From contig CADBGN010000018.1 of NCBI GenBank assembly GCA_902794155.1, positions 1 to 34,775 on the forward strand: a stretch of 34,775 bases of DNA. Reading direction: 5' to 3'. The notes under the pieces were generated by a model. It did no database searches and was not told where the DNA came from. It saw only the letters and a program-made list of their open reading frames with translations. Origin of the DNA: an uncultured Bacteroidia bacterium (GTDB taxonomy: Bacteria; Bacteroidota; Bacteroidia; Bacteroidales; F082). The translations under genes were made by a program, and so were the position numbers. Position 1 is the first letter of the stretch; every line of letters begins with the position of its first letter. Of this stretch, positions 23,702 through 34,590 are shown piece after piece.

Positions 23702-26700
23702 ATGAATCAAATTGTTACACCCCCAAAAAACAGTAATTCAATCATGGAAATGACAAAGCAAAAGCGGAAAGTAAGTCTCGTGATGCGAGCGGCTTTCATG
23801 ATGATTTGCGCCTTGTGCTTCGCTATTCCGGCCCAAGCACAACAAGAGGTGAAAATGAAAAATGGTAGTATGACCCTACCAGGCACTGGCAACTTTTTGT
23901 TCTATGATTCAGGCGGCAAATGCATGGTGCCCATGCAGGAAGACCCCAACGATGACAGGAACTGGGCAAGAATGTACCAGCACAATGAGGGTTACGAGCT
24001 GACCTTTATCCCCAATGCGGGAACAACTCCTAATCAAACGGGTGTTAAGGTTACGTTCAACTACCTGTTTGTCAACGATGACTTTTTGGAAGTCTATGAA
24101 GGCGAAAGCTCTGAATCAGGTACAAAGATTGGAACCTATACCAACAACGATTATTCAGACGGTCGAGATGGTGATATACACTATAATCCCGTCACGCTTA
24201 ACAAGTATGGTCCTTATGAAAACAACGGTAACCACCTGCAAGTGATAGCCAACGGTCCTATCACCTTCAAGTTTACTTCAAACGGTTATTGGCGTGACCA
24301 TGGTTGGGATGCCATCGTGGAAGGCGTCACTTCGTTTGTCCCTACGCCTCCCGTGGTGCTGATGCAGAAGTGCAGCAATTATTTTGAGATGATTCAGACC
24401 GCTGCCAACAGCACCCTGTATTACACGGTAGGATATGGTGAGTTACCCAACGATCCTGAAGCTGACCCTCTTAACAATACGCAAGTTTATAACGGCAACC
24501 CGGTTTCAATTGATGGTGTTACTTTCCCTGTTTATGTGAAGGCTCAAGCCAAGGTGGGAGACCAAACCTCAGATATTGTTACTTATATATTTGAGCAACC
24601 TATCCAGCAACCTTCGGCTCCTCATCTTGATTATATGACTGGCACGAACAACGTCCATGTGTGGACCGAAACATACACAGGTAGAGACACCTATTATGTG
24701 CGTTACACCACCAGCGGCGAAGATCCTACCATGGCGAATCAGTATTCTGCCCAAAATCCTGACGGCTACTTCGAAATCAAGCAGAATTCAGTCACCAAGA
24801 AAATCGACACTATCCTCACCTTCGATGAACCTTGCACGATCAAGGCTGTGAAGCGTGGCACTACCTGCCCACAAAACTTCTCTGAAATAGTGACGGTGGA
24901 AATAGAGCAAATTTTCGTGCCTGAACCGAAAATCACTTTTGACGGTGACGGCAACACCACCATAACCTGCTCGCTTCCTGGAACGACCATCTATTATACC
25001 ACCGATGGCAGCATCCCCGATCCCAATCATGTTGGGACAGGCTATCCTACGCAACAATATACGGGAGAGTTTCCTGTGTCGCTTGGCACTACGGTACAGG
25101 CTTTGGCTGTTATGCTTGAGCATGATGGATATCAGCCTTCGCCTGTCGCCCATAATGTTTATGTTGGCAATGGCAGCGGCGTAAGCGGCGACGTGGTGCT
25201 CCTCGACGACCGCGAGTACCACAGCTGGAGCTACTACAGTGACCCCGACCAGCCCATTCACAGCCTCAACCCTGCCGATGTGAAGATCACTTACTTCGGC
25301 AATGGCACGGGTACGGTGAGTACCACCGATGGAGCGACCCCTGCCAATAACAGTTGGACTGCCAATGCCACAGGCGTGCAGGTGGGCCCCAACGAAGCAG
25401 GCAACCAATTCATCTACCTGAAGACCCTCGAAAATGACGACCCTGAAGGCGAAGACAATAAATATTCCTATACCACGATTCCCAACCCGTTCTCGAAGAG
25501 ACCGACGTATTCAAATGTTGTAGCAACGAGAAACATCTATGTTAGAGGCACTATACAACAAGATGCCTTTGGTTATATTAATGTAACATATACCGATGTC
25601 AATAATACCCAGCAAACATGGAGCGGTTACATTAATTGGAGTCAACAACAAGGGTCTATTTATCCTGAGGCGACTCTTCAAGTGTTAGCAGGAACAACGG
25701 TTTCTTTCTCATTATACACTTCCAATGGTGGATTTAATAATAATCCCAATAGTCATATCGGTTGTGAAGTAAGATACGATGATGCAAATGGTGAGGTGAT
25801 TTGGAACGGAACAGCTTATTGGCAAAATAACAATCAATCTAATCCCGTAACAGGATCGATCACGGTGCAAGAAGGTGGTTCTAGTGGAGGAAGCATTACT
25901 GTCGCTGACTACCGTGGTTTCTACGCCTGGCGCGTGAAGCGCGTGAGCAGTGGTTTGACCATTAAAAGAGCTAACGGCACCACCGTGAATGTAGGTGGCA
26001 TCATCAATGCTGAGGAAGCCCTCCAGTTTGTCACTTCCAAGGAAAACGGCAATGAGGTGGATTTCGAAGCCTTGTGGGCCAAGGCATACGTGGTGAGGTA
26101 TGATAGCGATAATGCTGTTACTGTCACAAATACCACTGTGGGTTTTGAACGTAATTTTGTGGTATTAGCACGTAATTATAATGATTTTACTTTAGGAGGT
26201 GATAACAACCGTTTAAATAACCCCAATAATAGGGCTGTCACCATTTCTTCCTACTACCCTGATGGAACAGTAGGCGCAAATCGTTGTGGAATCGACTTTG
26301 GGGGAGATCTCGATTTAAACTATGACCTCAAACTCGAATACATACAAAATAATGATTACGATAATAGTGGGTATTACATCAATGCCAACGGCCATTATCT
26401 CTGCATTGGTAGAGGAATGACTACCGGCTCTACAATTGCCGCCCAGATTAATGCCATACGTCGTCCTAGTAACGGTGATATTGTTACTATTGATGCTAGT
26501 AATACGAGAATCCGTCTTGAAAGCGGCAATTATAGTCATATTGAAGTTTTAGCTGGAGAATATGGTTATTCAGGCCAACCAGGTCGGAGATTCCATACTT
26601 TGATGACATTTGGTACCGATTATGATCGGGCAACTAAAGACAATAATAAACTTACGGTCGCCCCAACTAATGGTGAAATTACTTTTGGAAACAGATATCC

Positions 26701-29700
26701 TTTAAATGGTGATAATAATGGCGAAAGACGCATTAATGCCTCAGTTAATAGAGGAGAGCGTACATTTACTTGCATTACAAAAAGCGGAAAATTCCAACAA
26801 GACCAATTCGAAAACACGATTGGAAGTAACACGCAATCGTTCTACATTGGCACTACGGGTGAAAGCAATTCCTATAGCGGAAAACGTTATTTGACTGTGG
26901 AAGGTGGTGAGTTCGCTTGCATTGCTGGCGGTCGTGGACCAAAAGCATCTGATGATGACAATACCTATCCAACTATAACAGAGCAATATGTTGATAGAAA
27001 CGACACTACGGCCACCATTCGTATCAAGAAAGATGCTATCATCCATGGTGGTGTTTATGGTGGTGCCGCTGCAAGTCCTGCTTGGGGCCATAGAAAGATC
27101 ATCATCACTGGAGGCACCATCGAGGGATGGGTTGCAGGCGGATGCAATGGTACGCAACAACAAAACTATGGTGGTAGAGGTATCGGCGACGCTTATATTT
27201 ACGTTGGCGGCAATGCCATCATAGGTGGAGAACACCCCCATACCATTCCTAATGTAAATAATATCCCAGGAACAGTGGGTGGCAATGTTTTCGGAACAGG
27301 CCGTGGTAGTTATGGAGGAGAAAGCGTTCCCTCGTCAATGGAAAACTCCTATGTGGTAATTGCTGATAGTTGTGATATTCTTCATAGTGTCTATGGAGGT
27401 GGCAACCTCGGCCGCGTGTTCGAAGGCGAGGGTCATGCCGCCAATGTTTACATCCTTGGTGGTACGATTCACGAGGATGTGTATGGAGGAGCCAATTTGT
27501 CCAATTCGCAGATGGCGTTCATCCATATCAAGGATGGTGTTGTTGAAGGCAACGTTTACGGAGGAAGCAACACTAATGGAACCGCCAACGGAAAAGCCGT
27601 TGTCAACATGACCGGTGGCCGTGTGGGTGGTTCGGTTTTTGGCGGTGGCAAGGGAGGCCCAACTGCTGTTTATGCAGGAACCATCATGATGGATGGCACC
27701 GAAGTCAACATTAGCGGTGGCACTATTAATAATAATGTGTACGGCGGCGGTGAAGAAGGTTCTGTTTTGGGCGTATCTGACGTCACCTTCAGCGGCGGCA
27801 CGGTGCAGAATGTGTTTGGTGCCGGTTTGGGCACTGCTGCCAGTGCCTTCAGCGACAATGCCAATGTCCGTGATGCCACTAAGGTGACCATCAACGGCGG
27901 TACTATCAGCAACTCGGTGTTTGGTGGTGGCATGAATGGCTCGGTGGGCTATAATGTAAGCGGCAGCAATTCATTGGTTGAAGTCAATGGCGGCACCATT
28001 GGCGTCAATGTTTACGGCGGCGGCAACAATGGCTTCACCAACGGCCCTGTTACTGTCAATATTAATGGAGGTACGGTGAAAGGCGCTGTGTTTGGCGGTG
28101 CATTTGGCCAGAGAAACAAGGTGTATGTGGCCGGCCAACGCACGGTGAACATGCGCGGTGGCACGGTCGAAACGAACGTCTACGGCGGCTCACGTAATGC
28201 CGATGACGCCCTGTCGTTTAACCCTGGTGCTTTCGGCTCCTCCAATGAGAAGCGTCATGCTTCGGTGGTCAACATCTCGGGCGGCCACGTCTTCTATCAG
28301 GTGTTTGCTTCGGGTTACTTTGGTCATGTCTATGGTTCCACTTACGCATTCATCGGTACCAATGCCATCATGAATGCTCCGAATCATATCGCCACAACGG
28401 ATGGCACCTATAACGAGGCCTACTACAACAATCACCAAGCCCTTCAAATCGATGGCTCGGTTTGGGCTGGCGGTGACTTCGGCTCATTCGACGGCTCCAA
28501 GTTTGGCGATCCTACCATCACAGGCTTATCATGCATCTATATTGATGGTACAGGATATGATACGGAAAGCACAAATGTCAATAGCTTATATATGAACATA
28601 GCTGGTAGCCTTTATGGCTGCGGCACTTCCTGCGATGGCGGCAAGGTTTCTCGTCGCATCATCGTGCGCGACTATGGTCAGCTCGTCGAGAATCCCAACT
28701 GGAGCAGCAAGAATGAGGTCGTGGAACCTTATACGTCGGCTACCCGTTCGCTCTACAGCATCCAAAGAGCCGACACTCTTGACATCAACAATTCACACGT
28801 CAACTTCTTCGGACAAGGAAAAGTCAGCAGCCTCGTGTCGACCGAGCATTACACCATCCATGAGTTTGGTTGGGTACGCCTCAGCGGCGGAAGTTCGCTC
28901 TTCCTCAATGCACCTGTCGACCAGATTCAGAGGTTCGGCAGCTATAAGGTCGTTGATGACGTTTATGATAAAGAGCCCAAGTACATCAAGATCGAACATG
29001 CTGGTCAGACAAGCACTTTGGCTGAAACGCCTAACAAGATTCGAATCAACAATGGTACGTTCATCATGATCCACCATAACGGCGAGACTGTGGGTGGACA
29101 TACCTACACAACTGGTTATGGCCAATTGGAAGGCTTCGCCTACATGATGACCGAAGGCGAGAACGAGATTTGTGCATACGCCCGTCCGCGCCAAGGCACT
29201 GATGCTGGCAATACAATCAATGAGAGTTATGACAACCCTCTCGATGGTGGATGGGTGAGTTACAACGACAGTTATAACACATTCTACGATAGTGGTAGCG
29301 ATGGTTGCGGCACTTCTGGCTCAGGCCTGATGCAAATGCCTTACGAGAACCATACTTTCAGTAGTAAGAATGGTGAGCAGTATTTCCGTATCTGGCGTTA
29401 TGGCGAGAAGTACCTCTATCGTGAAGGCGTGTTTGTGGCACAAAGCGATGGCAGTTCAAACTATAGCACGGTTGATGCCTACATCTCGCTTCCGACTTCG
29501 TTGGGCGAGGACTCCTATTTCCGCATCCAGTCGCTCAGCGACGGCAACACCACCATCGATTACGGTGCCGATGTGATGACTGTGAATGCAGCCTATACTG
29601 AAGAAGCAACAAATGCCAATGGAAATCATTGGATGTTTTATGATGTGGCTGATAATGGAGACCATGATTTCCATTACGGTTTTGGGATAGACGATGGACC

Positions 29701-32700
29701 TGTGGCCAGTGCACGGAGGTTCATCGACAACAATCCTAATGTGAACTTCGGCTTGGTGGCTATCCCACAAGGCACTATCGCTGGTGACTCAACGTTGTTG
29801 TTCAGCGAAGACGGCGACAAGAGGTTGGCCAAAGCCAGATGGGAAAACAACGAAGAGGGAGGCGTCGATAATGCAGGAATCCTGTTCCGCCTTACCTACA
29901 ACAACGGCTTGACAAACAATGTGGTCTGGGATCCTGTCACCATTGTTTTTGAGCATGTCAATAGCAGTGGTGAAGTCAAGGAAGTTATTACAGTGAAGCT
30001 GACGGTGACCACGTTGACCAACATCCAACAGCATTTCTCCGCTGAGGTGTATGCCTTGATGCGTGGCAATGGCGATCCTGATGTAGGCACCTACGTTACC
30101 AAGGTGGTGCTGCCTTCCTACGTTACTGATCTGTATGAAATGGGTGAGTTGTCACAGTGGACTTGCCAAGGAGTACAGTGGGAGCCAAATACGAATTCAG
30201 TTGAAGTCGGCACTGAAGACTTTCCTGGTGCTTTCTTGGGAGTGAGTGGTAACCATTATTTGGGACAAAAAGATAGATTCGCCATGGAGTTCGCTCCGAG
30301 CACGAATTTCGACGAATCGACAGGTTGGGACGAGTATTACCAAGGTGAAGCTTTGGATTCGCACAATTGGTATGACAATGTCACGCCACAAAACAATCCG
30401 GTTTTAGGTAATACAACCGCACGCGACCCCATCGCCTTCGACTTCACCTTGTATTTCGACAAGGGTCAACGTGTTGACGGCAATGTGCTGATGGGTACCC
30501 TTACATTCAACATGCAATTCACCAACTACAAGACAGGAACGGGCACCACGCATGTGCATAATGTTCCCATTGACATTAAGGTGTGGCGTGTGGGTCCTGG
30601 CCGAATCTATTACTTGGATGGCGTGCATGGCAACAACCTTTACAGCGGTACTTTCCCCAATGCTGCCAAGAGCAACCTGAGTGGTATCTTCAACCGTACC
30701 GACTACCGATATGGCGATTATATCTGCATCGTCAACACGGTTACGGTGGAGGGCGACTTGGAATGGAACGGAAAGCAGTATCAGGAAGTTACACTTTATC
30801 GTTATCCAGGCCGTCATAAGTTGGCCGATGATAAAGACTATCAGATGACCTCATATTGGAGTGATTATGACTATGAAAATAATGGATGCTTCACAGGCAC
30901 TTTGGTGAAAGTGGGTAGCGACGACCATACTGGTAACATGACCATGAATGGCATCGTCCTGAACGGTTTCCACGACATGTTGGATCATCAGGTGTTGTAT
31001 CCACAGGTAGATCACCAGGATCTTTACTGGGGAAGCAGTGAAAGTATTACCACAGATTGGACGGGGCAATATGTGAATCCCAGCAGCCCCATGGTTGAGA
31101 TTACCGAAGGCAGCACCTTGTCGATGTATGGTCAAAGCAGCTTTGTGGGCAACTACAATCAAGCTGGCAACGGCGGTGCTGTTAATAATGCTGGAACATT
31201 CAATTTCTATGATGGTTCGTCCATCACGGGCAATGCTGTCGCCGATGGAAATCAAGGAGGTGGCATTTATATGGCACCAGGCTCCAAACTGCAGCTTTCC
31301 GATTTGGTCACCATCGATGGCAACCATATCTTTACGGCGGGTGATGATAGTCAACAAGATAAGATTGGCATTGACAACAATGTTTATTTGCCGCAATTCG
31401 TCAGCACCGTGACTGTGGGTACGGAAGATGAAACCGATGCCTATAAAGCCCTGGATAATGCTTCCAGAATTGGTATCACTTCGTTGCCTGAAAACGAATG
31501 GTATTACCAGGACAACCAGAAGTGGTATTTGCCTGTTGCCTTCTCCGACGGCGGCCTCGATGGCTATCTTCAGAATATCATTGACAACGGCGTCATTTTT
31601 GATGACAAAGATGAGTATGAAGTGGTCAGTTTGAACGTTGCCGACTGGACCAATGTTCCGACCAATTATCTGTACTTTGTGGGCACTTGGGTGACTGCGG
31701 TCAAGAAGAATCCTCAGAATCCAGACGAGCCCAATACATTTAATTATACGAACATTGACACTGAGAATGAGCTTGCATGGCTGATTAGCTATGTTAATGG
31801 CTTGAATGGTGCCGATGCACACCCAGGTATTACGGCCACCCTTGCTGCCGATCTTGATATGGATGCTCACATTTGGGTGCCTATCGGTAGCGCGAAAGTG
31901 AATTTTAGAGGTCAATTTGATGGCAACGGTCACGTGGTTACTGGCCTGCGTTCGCCTTTGAACAATAATAACATGGGTATGTTTGGCATCACTGATGGTG
32001 CAACGATCAGCAATTTGATTGCCCAAGCTGACTTCACAGGCGGTACCATGAAGAACATCGGTACGATCATCGGTACGATGCAAGGTGGTAAGCTATGCAA
32101 TGTGGAGGCCTCGGGTGTCCTCACGGGCACCGACAAGTCGGAAAACATTGGCGGTTTGGTAGGTCTTGCCACAACAAGCGGTTCGACCAAGCCTGTGATT
32201 CACTCAGGTTTTGCTGTCAATACCTTGATTGGCGGTGCGAATACGAAGGTTGGTGGTTTGGTTGGTACCAATGGCGCCGACCTCTACAATAGTTACGCCA
32301 ATGTGACTATGGGTTCGAGCAACGCAGCCACCACTTTGGGCGGTCTTGTCGGTATCAATCAGACCGGTTGCACCGTTGAGAACTGCTACGTTATCAATCC
32401 TATCGGTCCTGCTTTTGCCTATACCAACAATGGTAACATCAATTACTGCTATGGTGCCAAACCTGCTGAAGGCGTTACCGTCTCCTATGTTGCCGATGGC
32501 ACTCAACCTACCACTCACGGCACCTACGATGTGGTGAAGGGTCGCAAGGAGATAGGTTACATGTATTATGATAATGTGGCTGAAATAGTTGGCACAGGAG
32601 AGAATAATTACATCAAGTCTGAGATTGGTTACGCTGGTGGTCGTATTTCCACCTGGTCTGGCCTGTTGAGCTCGCTGAACCAGTGGGTGTCCGAAAACCC

Positions 32701-34432
32701 CAAGAGCCTCAATCCTATTCCAACAACTTGGTTCCGTCCGACCTCTGACACCATCAATGGTGACTTGCCCGTGTTGGGATTCCCGAAGGACAATGCCCTG
32801 GGTACGCTCAGTAGCGATGGCAAGTTCCTGCGTTACGGTTCCAACGTTGATGCTAACGGTGTTGATGAGTTGTTGGCCTATTATAACGACAACAATGATG
32901 GCGATGCCGAGCCTAAGGCTAATCTCTTCCATTATGGCAAAGCCACCGGGGTGGCCAATGTGCCTTCTTCCAATGTCTATGTCTTCCTCAACGAGGATGC
33001 TGTGCTGAAACAAGCCGCCAATGCCGGAGATTTCACCAACACCATTGTTGGCATCACTTTCGACAACTCGTACAAGTCGGCTAGCGACTACTTTGGTAAT
33101 GGTACAGGTTACGACTGGCACTTCCTGTCGAGCTCGCTCACCGAGGCTCCGATGGGCATTACCTATGGCAAGGAAGGTGTGACGTTTGGTTACGGCAATC
33201 CCGCCGATATCAGCGTCATGGAAGGCAACTACTTCCCCGACAGCCTGATGAGCCAAAGTGAAGTGGCATGGGACCTCTACAGCTTCTACGAGCCGCAATA
33301 CCACTGGATCAACCTGAAGCGTAGCTCCACGAACCACTGGCACTTTGACGAACCTCACGGCAATATTGAATACACTAACGAGACGATCTTCACTCCCGGC
33401 AAGGGCTACATGGCTGCCATCAGCCAGGACAGCTATCTGAACAACACGGGTACGCTGAACAAAGCGGACTTCACCATCGGGGTTACCTCCGACTCCTATG
33501 ACCCAGGTATCACAGAGATTGGCTATAACCTTCTTGGAAACCCATACCAGGCTTATTTGGATATGAGTGCATTCATGAATAATACCAACAACAAAGCATT
33601 GTTTGAAAACTCATACTGGGTGTACATTGCCGAGGGTGACAATTATATCGCTGGTAACTTTGCAGCGTCCGATAACGTTGCACTTCCTTCCGGCACCTTG
33701 CACCCGCACCAAGCCTTCTTTGTGAAGGTAAAACAAAACAATGGGTCCAATACCGGCAAGGATGGCATGGCGGCTCAATTCACCTATGGCATGGCCACTG
33801 CCAATGCCCAAGCCTATTCCTTCTTCCGCGACAACAAGGTGAACTACCCGCTGGTGAACCTGAAGGCCAACAATGAGCGAGGCATGCAAGACCTGGCGGT
33901 GATCGAGTTCAACCGACCCGAGATGGGCGGCTCCAACAAGCTACGCGCGCTCAACAACGCGAGCTTCGAGCTCTGCTCGCACATGGACGGCGAGGACTAC
34001 AGCATCCTGTTCGCTCCCGAAGGCACGGAGAGGGTCCCGGTGCGTTTCCGCACGAAGGAGGACGGCACCTTCACATTGACGTGGGAGACCATGCACGGCG
34101 AGTTCAGCAGCCTGCTGCTGGTCGACAACATGACGGGTACGGTCACCGACATGCTCCGTGCCGAGCGCTACACCTTCGACGCGGGCGCCGATGACTACGC
34201 CTCGCGCTTCTACATCACGTACCGAGTGACGGATGTGGATGAGCACGGCGAGGGCGACGGCACCTTTGCGTGGTTCGACGGATCGGAGTGGATCGTCGAG
34301 GGCCAAGGCGTGCTCGACGTGGTCGACGTGATGGGCCGCACGGTCTACCTCAACGGCGTGGCGAAGGGCGTGTACCTGCTGCGCGTGAGCGACGGAACGA
34401 ACACCATGGTTCAGAAGATTGTGGTGAGATAA
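23702..34432 (+). CDS. Giant T9SS type A adhesin-like protein (3576 residues)
   Basis: Very large exported surface protein. A long basic n-region and hydrophobic core form a signal peptide (about 24-47, ending IPAQAQ). In order: a CUB-like domain (about 52-215, VTFNYLFVNDDFLEVYEGESS); chitobiase-C-terminal-like segments (about 220-495, TTIYYTTDGSIPDPN near 424); a beta-rich part; a glycine-rich beta-helix (about 1110-1500) with repeated GGTI/NVYGGG units; further beta domains; a second helix region with GGAVNN and GGGIYMAPGSKL (about 2460-2545); GLUG motifs (about 2758-2900); and a final sorting domain (about 3511-3576, WFDGSEW, VVDVMGR, GVYLLRVSDG, VQKIVVR). Start at 23702; MTKQKRK at 23750 is an alternative. 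It is probably an adhesin or matrix protein; the ligand cannot be read from sequence. Confidence 0.88.
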   Translation: MNQIVTPPKNSNSIMEMTKQKRKVSLVMRAAFMMICALCFAIPAQAQQEVKMKNGSMTLPGTGNFLFYDSGGKCMVPMQEDPNDDRNWARMYQHNEGYELTFIPNAGTTPNQTGVKVTFNYLFVNDDFLEVYEGESSESGTKIGTYTNNDYSDGRDGDIHYNPVTLNKYGPYENNGNHLQVIANGPITFKFTSNGYWRDHGWDAIVEGVTSFVPTPPVVLMQKCSNYFEMIQTAANSTLYYTVGYGELPNDPEADPLNNTQVYNGNPVSIDGVTFPVYVKAQAKVGDQTSDIVTYIFEQPIQQPSAPHLDYMTGTNNVHVWTETYTGRDTYYVRYTTSGEDPTMANQYSAQNPDGYFEIKQNSVTKKIDTILTFDEPCTIKAVKRGTTCPQNFSEIVTVEIEQIFVPEPKITFDGDGNTTITCSLPGTTIYYTTDGSIPDPNHVGTGYPTQQYTGEFPVSLGTTVQALAVMLEHDGYQPSPVAHNVYVGNGSGVSGDVVLLDDREYHSWSYYSDPDQPIHSLNPADVKITYFGNGTGTVSTTDGATPANNSWTANATGVQVGPNEAGNQFIYLKTLENDDPEGEDNKYSYTTIPNPFSKRPTYSNVVATRNIYVRGTIQQDAFGYINVTYTDVNNTQQTWSGYINWSQQQGSIYPEATLQVLAGTTVSFSLYTSNGGFNNNPNSHIGCEVRYDDANGEVIWNGTAYWQNNNQSNPVTGSITVQEGGSSGGSITVADYRGFYAWRVKRVSSGLTIKRANGTTVNVGGIINAEEALQFVTSKENGNEVDFEALWAKAYVVRYDSDNAVTVTNTTVGFERNFVVLARNYNDFTLGGDNNRLNNPNNRAVTISSYYPDGTVGANRCGIDFGGDLDLNYDLKLEYIQNNDYDNSGYYINANGHYLCIGRGMTTGSTIAAQINAIRRPSNGDIVTIDASNTRIRLESGNYSHIEVLAGEYGYSGQPGRRFHTLMTFGTDYDRATKDNNKLTVAPTNGEITFGNRYPLNGDNNGERRINASVNRGERTFTCITKSGKFQQDQFENTIGSNTQSFYIGTTGESNSYSGKRYLTVEGGEFACIAGGRGPKASDDDNTYPTITEQYVDRNDTTATIRIKKDAIIHGGVYGGAAASPAWGHRKIIITGGTIEGWVAGGCNGTQQQNYGGRGIGDAYIYVGGNAIIGGEHPHTIPNVNNIPGTVGGNVFGTGRGSYGGESVPSSMENSYVVIADSCDILHSVYGGGNLGRVFEGEGHAANVYILGGTIHEDVYGGANLSNSQMAFIHIKDGVVEGNVYGGSNTNGTANGKAVVNMTGGRVGGSVFGGGKGGPTAVYAGTIMMDGTEVNISGGTINNNVYGGGEEGSVLGVSDVTFSGGTVQNVFGAGLGTAASAFSDNANVRDATKVTINGGTISNSVFGGGMNGSVGYNVSGSNSLVEVNGGTIGVNVYGGGNNGFTNGPVTVNINGGTVKGAVFGGAFGQRNKVYVAGQRTVNMRGGTVETNVYGGSRNADDALSFNPGAFGSSNEKRHASVVNISGGHVFYQVFASGYFGHVYGSTYAFIGTNAIMNAPNHIATTDGTYNEAYYNNHQALQIDGSVWAGGDFGSFDGSKFGDPTITGLSCIYIDGTGYDTESTNVNSLYMNIAGSLYGCGTSCDGGKVSRRIIVRDYGQLVENPNWSSKNEVVEPYTSATRSLYSIQRADTLDINNSHVNFFGQGKVSSLVSTEHYTIHEFGWVRLSGGSSLFLNAPVDQIQRFGSYKVVDDVYDKEPKYIKIEHAGQTSTLAETPNKIRINNGTFIMIHHNGETVGGHTYTTGYGQLEGFAYMMTEGENEICAYARPRQGTDAGNTINESYDNPLDGGWVSYNDSYNTFYDSGSDGCGTSGSGLMQMPYENHTFSSKNGEQYFRIWRYGEKYLYREGVFVAQSDGSSNYSTVDAYISLPTSLGEDSYFRIQSLSDGNTTIDYGADVMTVNAAYTEEATNANGNHWMFYDVADNGDHDFHYGFGIDDGPVASARRFIDNNPNVNFGLVAIPQGTIAGDSTLLFSEDGDKRLAKARWENNEEGGVDNAGILFRLTYNNGLTNNVVWDPVTIVFEHVNSSGEVKEVITVKLTVTTLTNIQQHFSAEVYALMRGNGDPDVGTYVTKVVLPSYVTDLYEMGELSQWTCQGVQWEPNTNSVEVGTEDFPGAFLGVSGNHYLGQKDRFAMEFAPSTNFDESTGWDEYYQGEALDSHNWYDNVTPQNNPVLGNTTARDPIAFDFTLYFDKGQRVDGNVLMGTLTFNMQFTNYKTGTGTTHVHNVPIDIKVWRVGPGRIYYLDGVHGNNLYSGTFPNAAKSNLSGIFNRTDYRYGDYICIVNTVTVEGDLEWNGKQYQEVTLYRYPGRHKLADDKDYQMTSYWSDYDYENNGCFTGTLVKVGSDDHTGNMTMNGIVLNGFHDMLDHQVLYPQVDHQDLYWGSSESITTDWTGQYVNPSSPMVEITEGSTLSMYGQSSFVGNYNQAGNGGAVNNAGTFNFYDGSSITGNAVADGNQGGGIYMAPGSKLQLSDLVTIDGNHIFTAGDDSQQDKIGIDNNVYLPQFVSTVTVGTEDETDAYKALDNASRIGITSLPENEWYYQDNQKWYLPVAFSDGGLDGYLQNIIDNGVIFDDKDEYEVVSLNVADWTNVPTNYLYFVGTWVTAVKKNPQNPDEPNTFNYTNIDTENELAWLISYVNGLNGADAHPGITATLAADLDMDAHIWVPIGSAKVNFRGQFDGNGHVVTGLRSPLNNNNMGMFGITDGATISNLIAQADFTGGTMKNIGTIIGTMQGGKLCNVEASGVLTGTDKSENIGGLVGLATTSGSTKPVIHSGFAVNTLIGGANTKVGGLVGTNGADLYNSYANVTMGSSNAATTLGGLVGINQTGCTVENCYVINPIGPAFAYTNNGNINYCYGAKPAEGVTVSYVADGTQPTTHGTYDVVKGRKEIGYMYYDNVAEIVGTGENNYIKSEIGYAGGRISTWSGLLSSLNQWVSENPKSLNPIPTTWFRPTSDTINGDLPVLGFPKDNALGTLSSDGKFLRYGSNVDANGVDELLAYYNDNNDGDAEPKANLFHYGKATGVANVPSSNVYVFLNEDAVLKQAANAGDFTNTIVGITFDNSYKSASDYFGNGTGYDWHFLSSSLTEAPMGITYGKEGVTFGYGNPADISVMEGNYFPDSLMSQSEVAWDLYSFYEPQYHWINLKRSSTNHWHFDEPHGNIEYTNETIFTPGKGYMAAISQDSYLNNTGTLNKADFTIGVTSDSYDPGITEIGYNLLGNPYQAYLDMSAFMNNTNNKALFENSYWVYIAEGDNYIAGNFAASDNVALPSGTLHPHQAFFVKVKQNNGSNTGKDGMAAQFTYGMATANAQAYSFFRDNKVNYPLVNLKANNERGMQDLAVIEFNRPEMGGSNKLRALNNASFELCSHMDGEDYSILFAPEGTERVPVRFRTKEDGTFTLTWETMHGEFSSLLLVDNMTGTVTDMLRAERYTFDAGADDYASRFYITYRVTDVDEHGEGDGTFAWFDGSEWIVEGQGVLDVVDVMGRTVYLNGVAKGVYLLRVSDGTNTMVQKIVVR
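27036..28199 (+). repeat. Beta-helix repeat region in the giant protein
   Basis: The code repeats units of about 20-35 residues built on GGTI-x-NVYGGG (for example ISGGTINNNVYGGGEEG, INGGTISNSVFGGGMNG, VNGGTIGVNVYGGGNNG). The DNA words GGCGGCAC and TACGGCGGCGG recur accordingly. Near-identical units could recombine and alter the length. Confidence 0.8.
31974..32400 (+). repeat. GLUG-type repeats in the giant protein
   Basis: Successive units GGLVGLATTSG, VGGLVGTNGADLYNSYA and LGGLVGINQTGCTVENCYV match the GLUG motif (GGLVG followed by hydrophobic and Cys/Tyr-containing turns) found in bacterial surface adhesins. Confidence 0.8.
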
Positions 34433-34436
34433 AGTG

Positions 34437-34537
34437 GCGACTGGCCACTGGCTACTGGCCACTGGCAGCCTCAACAGAAGGGAAGTCCTTTCCACACAAG
34501 AGACTGCCAGAAGCCAGAAGCCAGGAGCCAGAGTCCA
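34437..34537. repeat. CTGGCCA-type inverted repeat after the giant gene
   Basis: The core arms 34449-34468 and 34504-34523 pair over 20 positions with about three mismatches, separated by 35 nt that hold a smaller GGAAGTCCTTTCC hairpin. Each arm is made of tandem TGGC-containing words of about 7 nt. It starts within about 5 bp of the stop codon. Confidence 0.65.
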
Positions 34538-34590
34538 TCAAACCGAAGAATGAACATGATATCAGAAAACAACATAAAACACAAGATACG

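Noticed and set aside
30851-32083. A 410-codon - strand frame inside the giant adhesin gene
   Set aside because: It is the shadow of a repetitive coding region, with no start context or recognisable domain. The same applies to 32204-33358 and other reverse frames.
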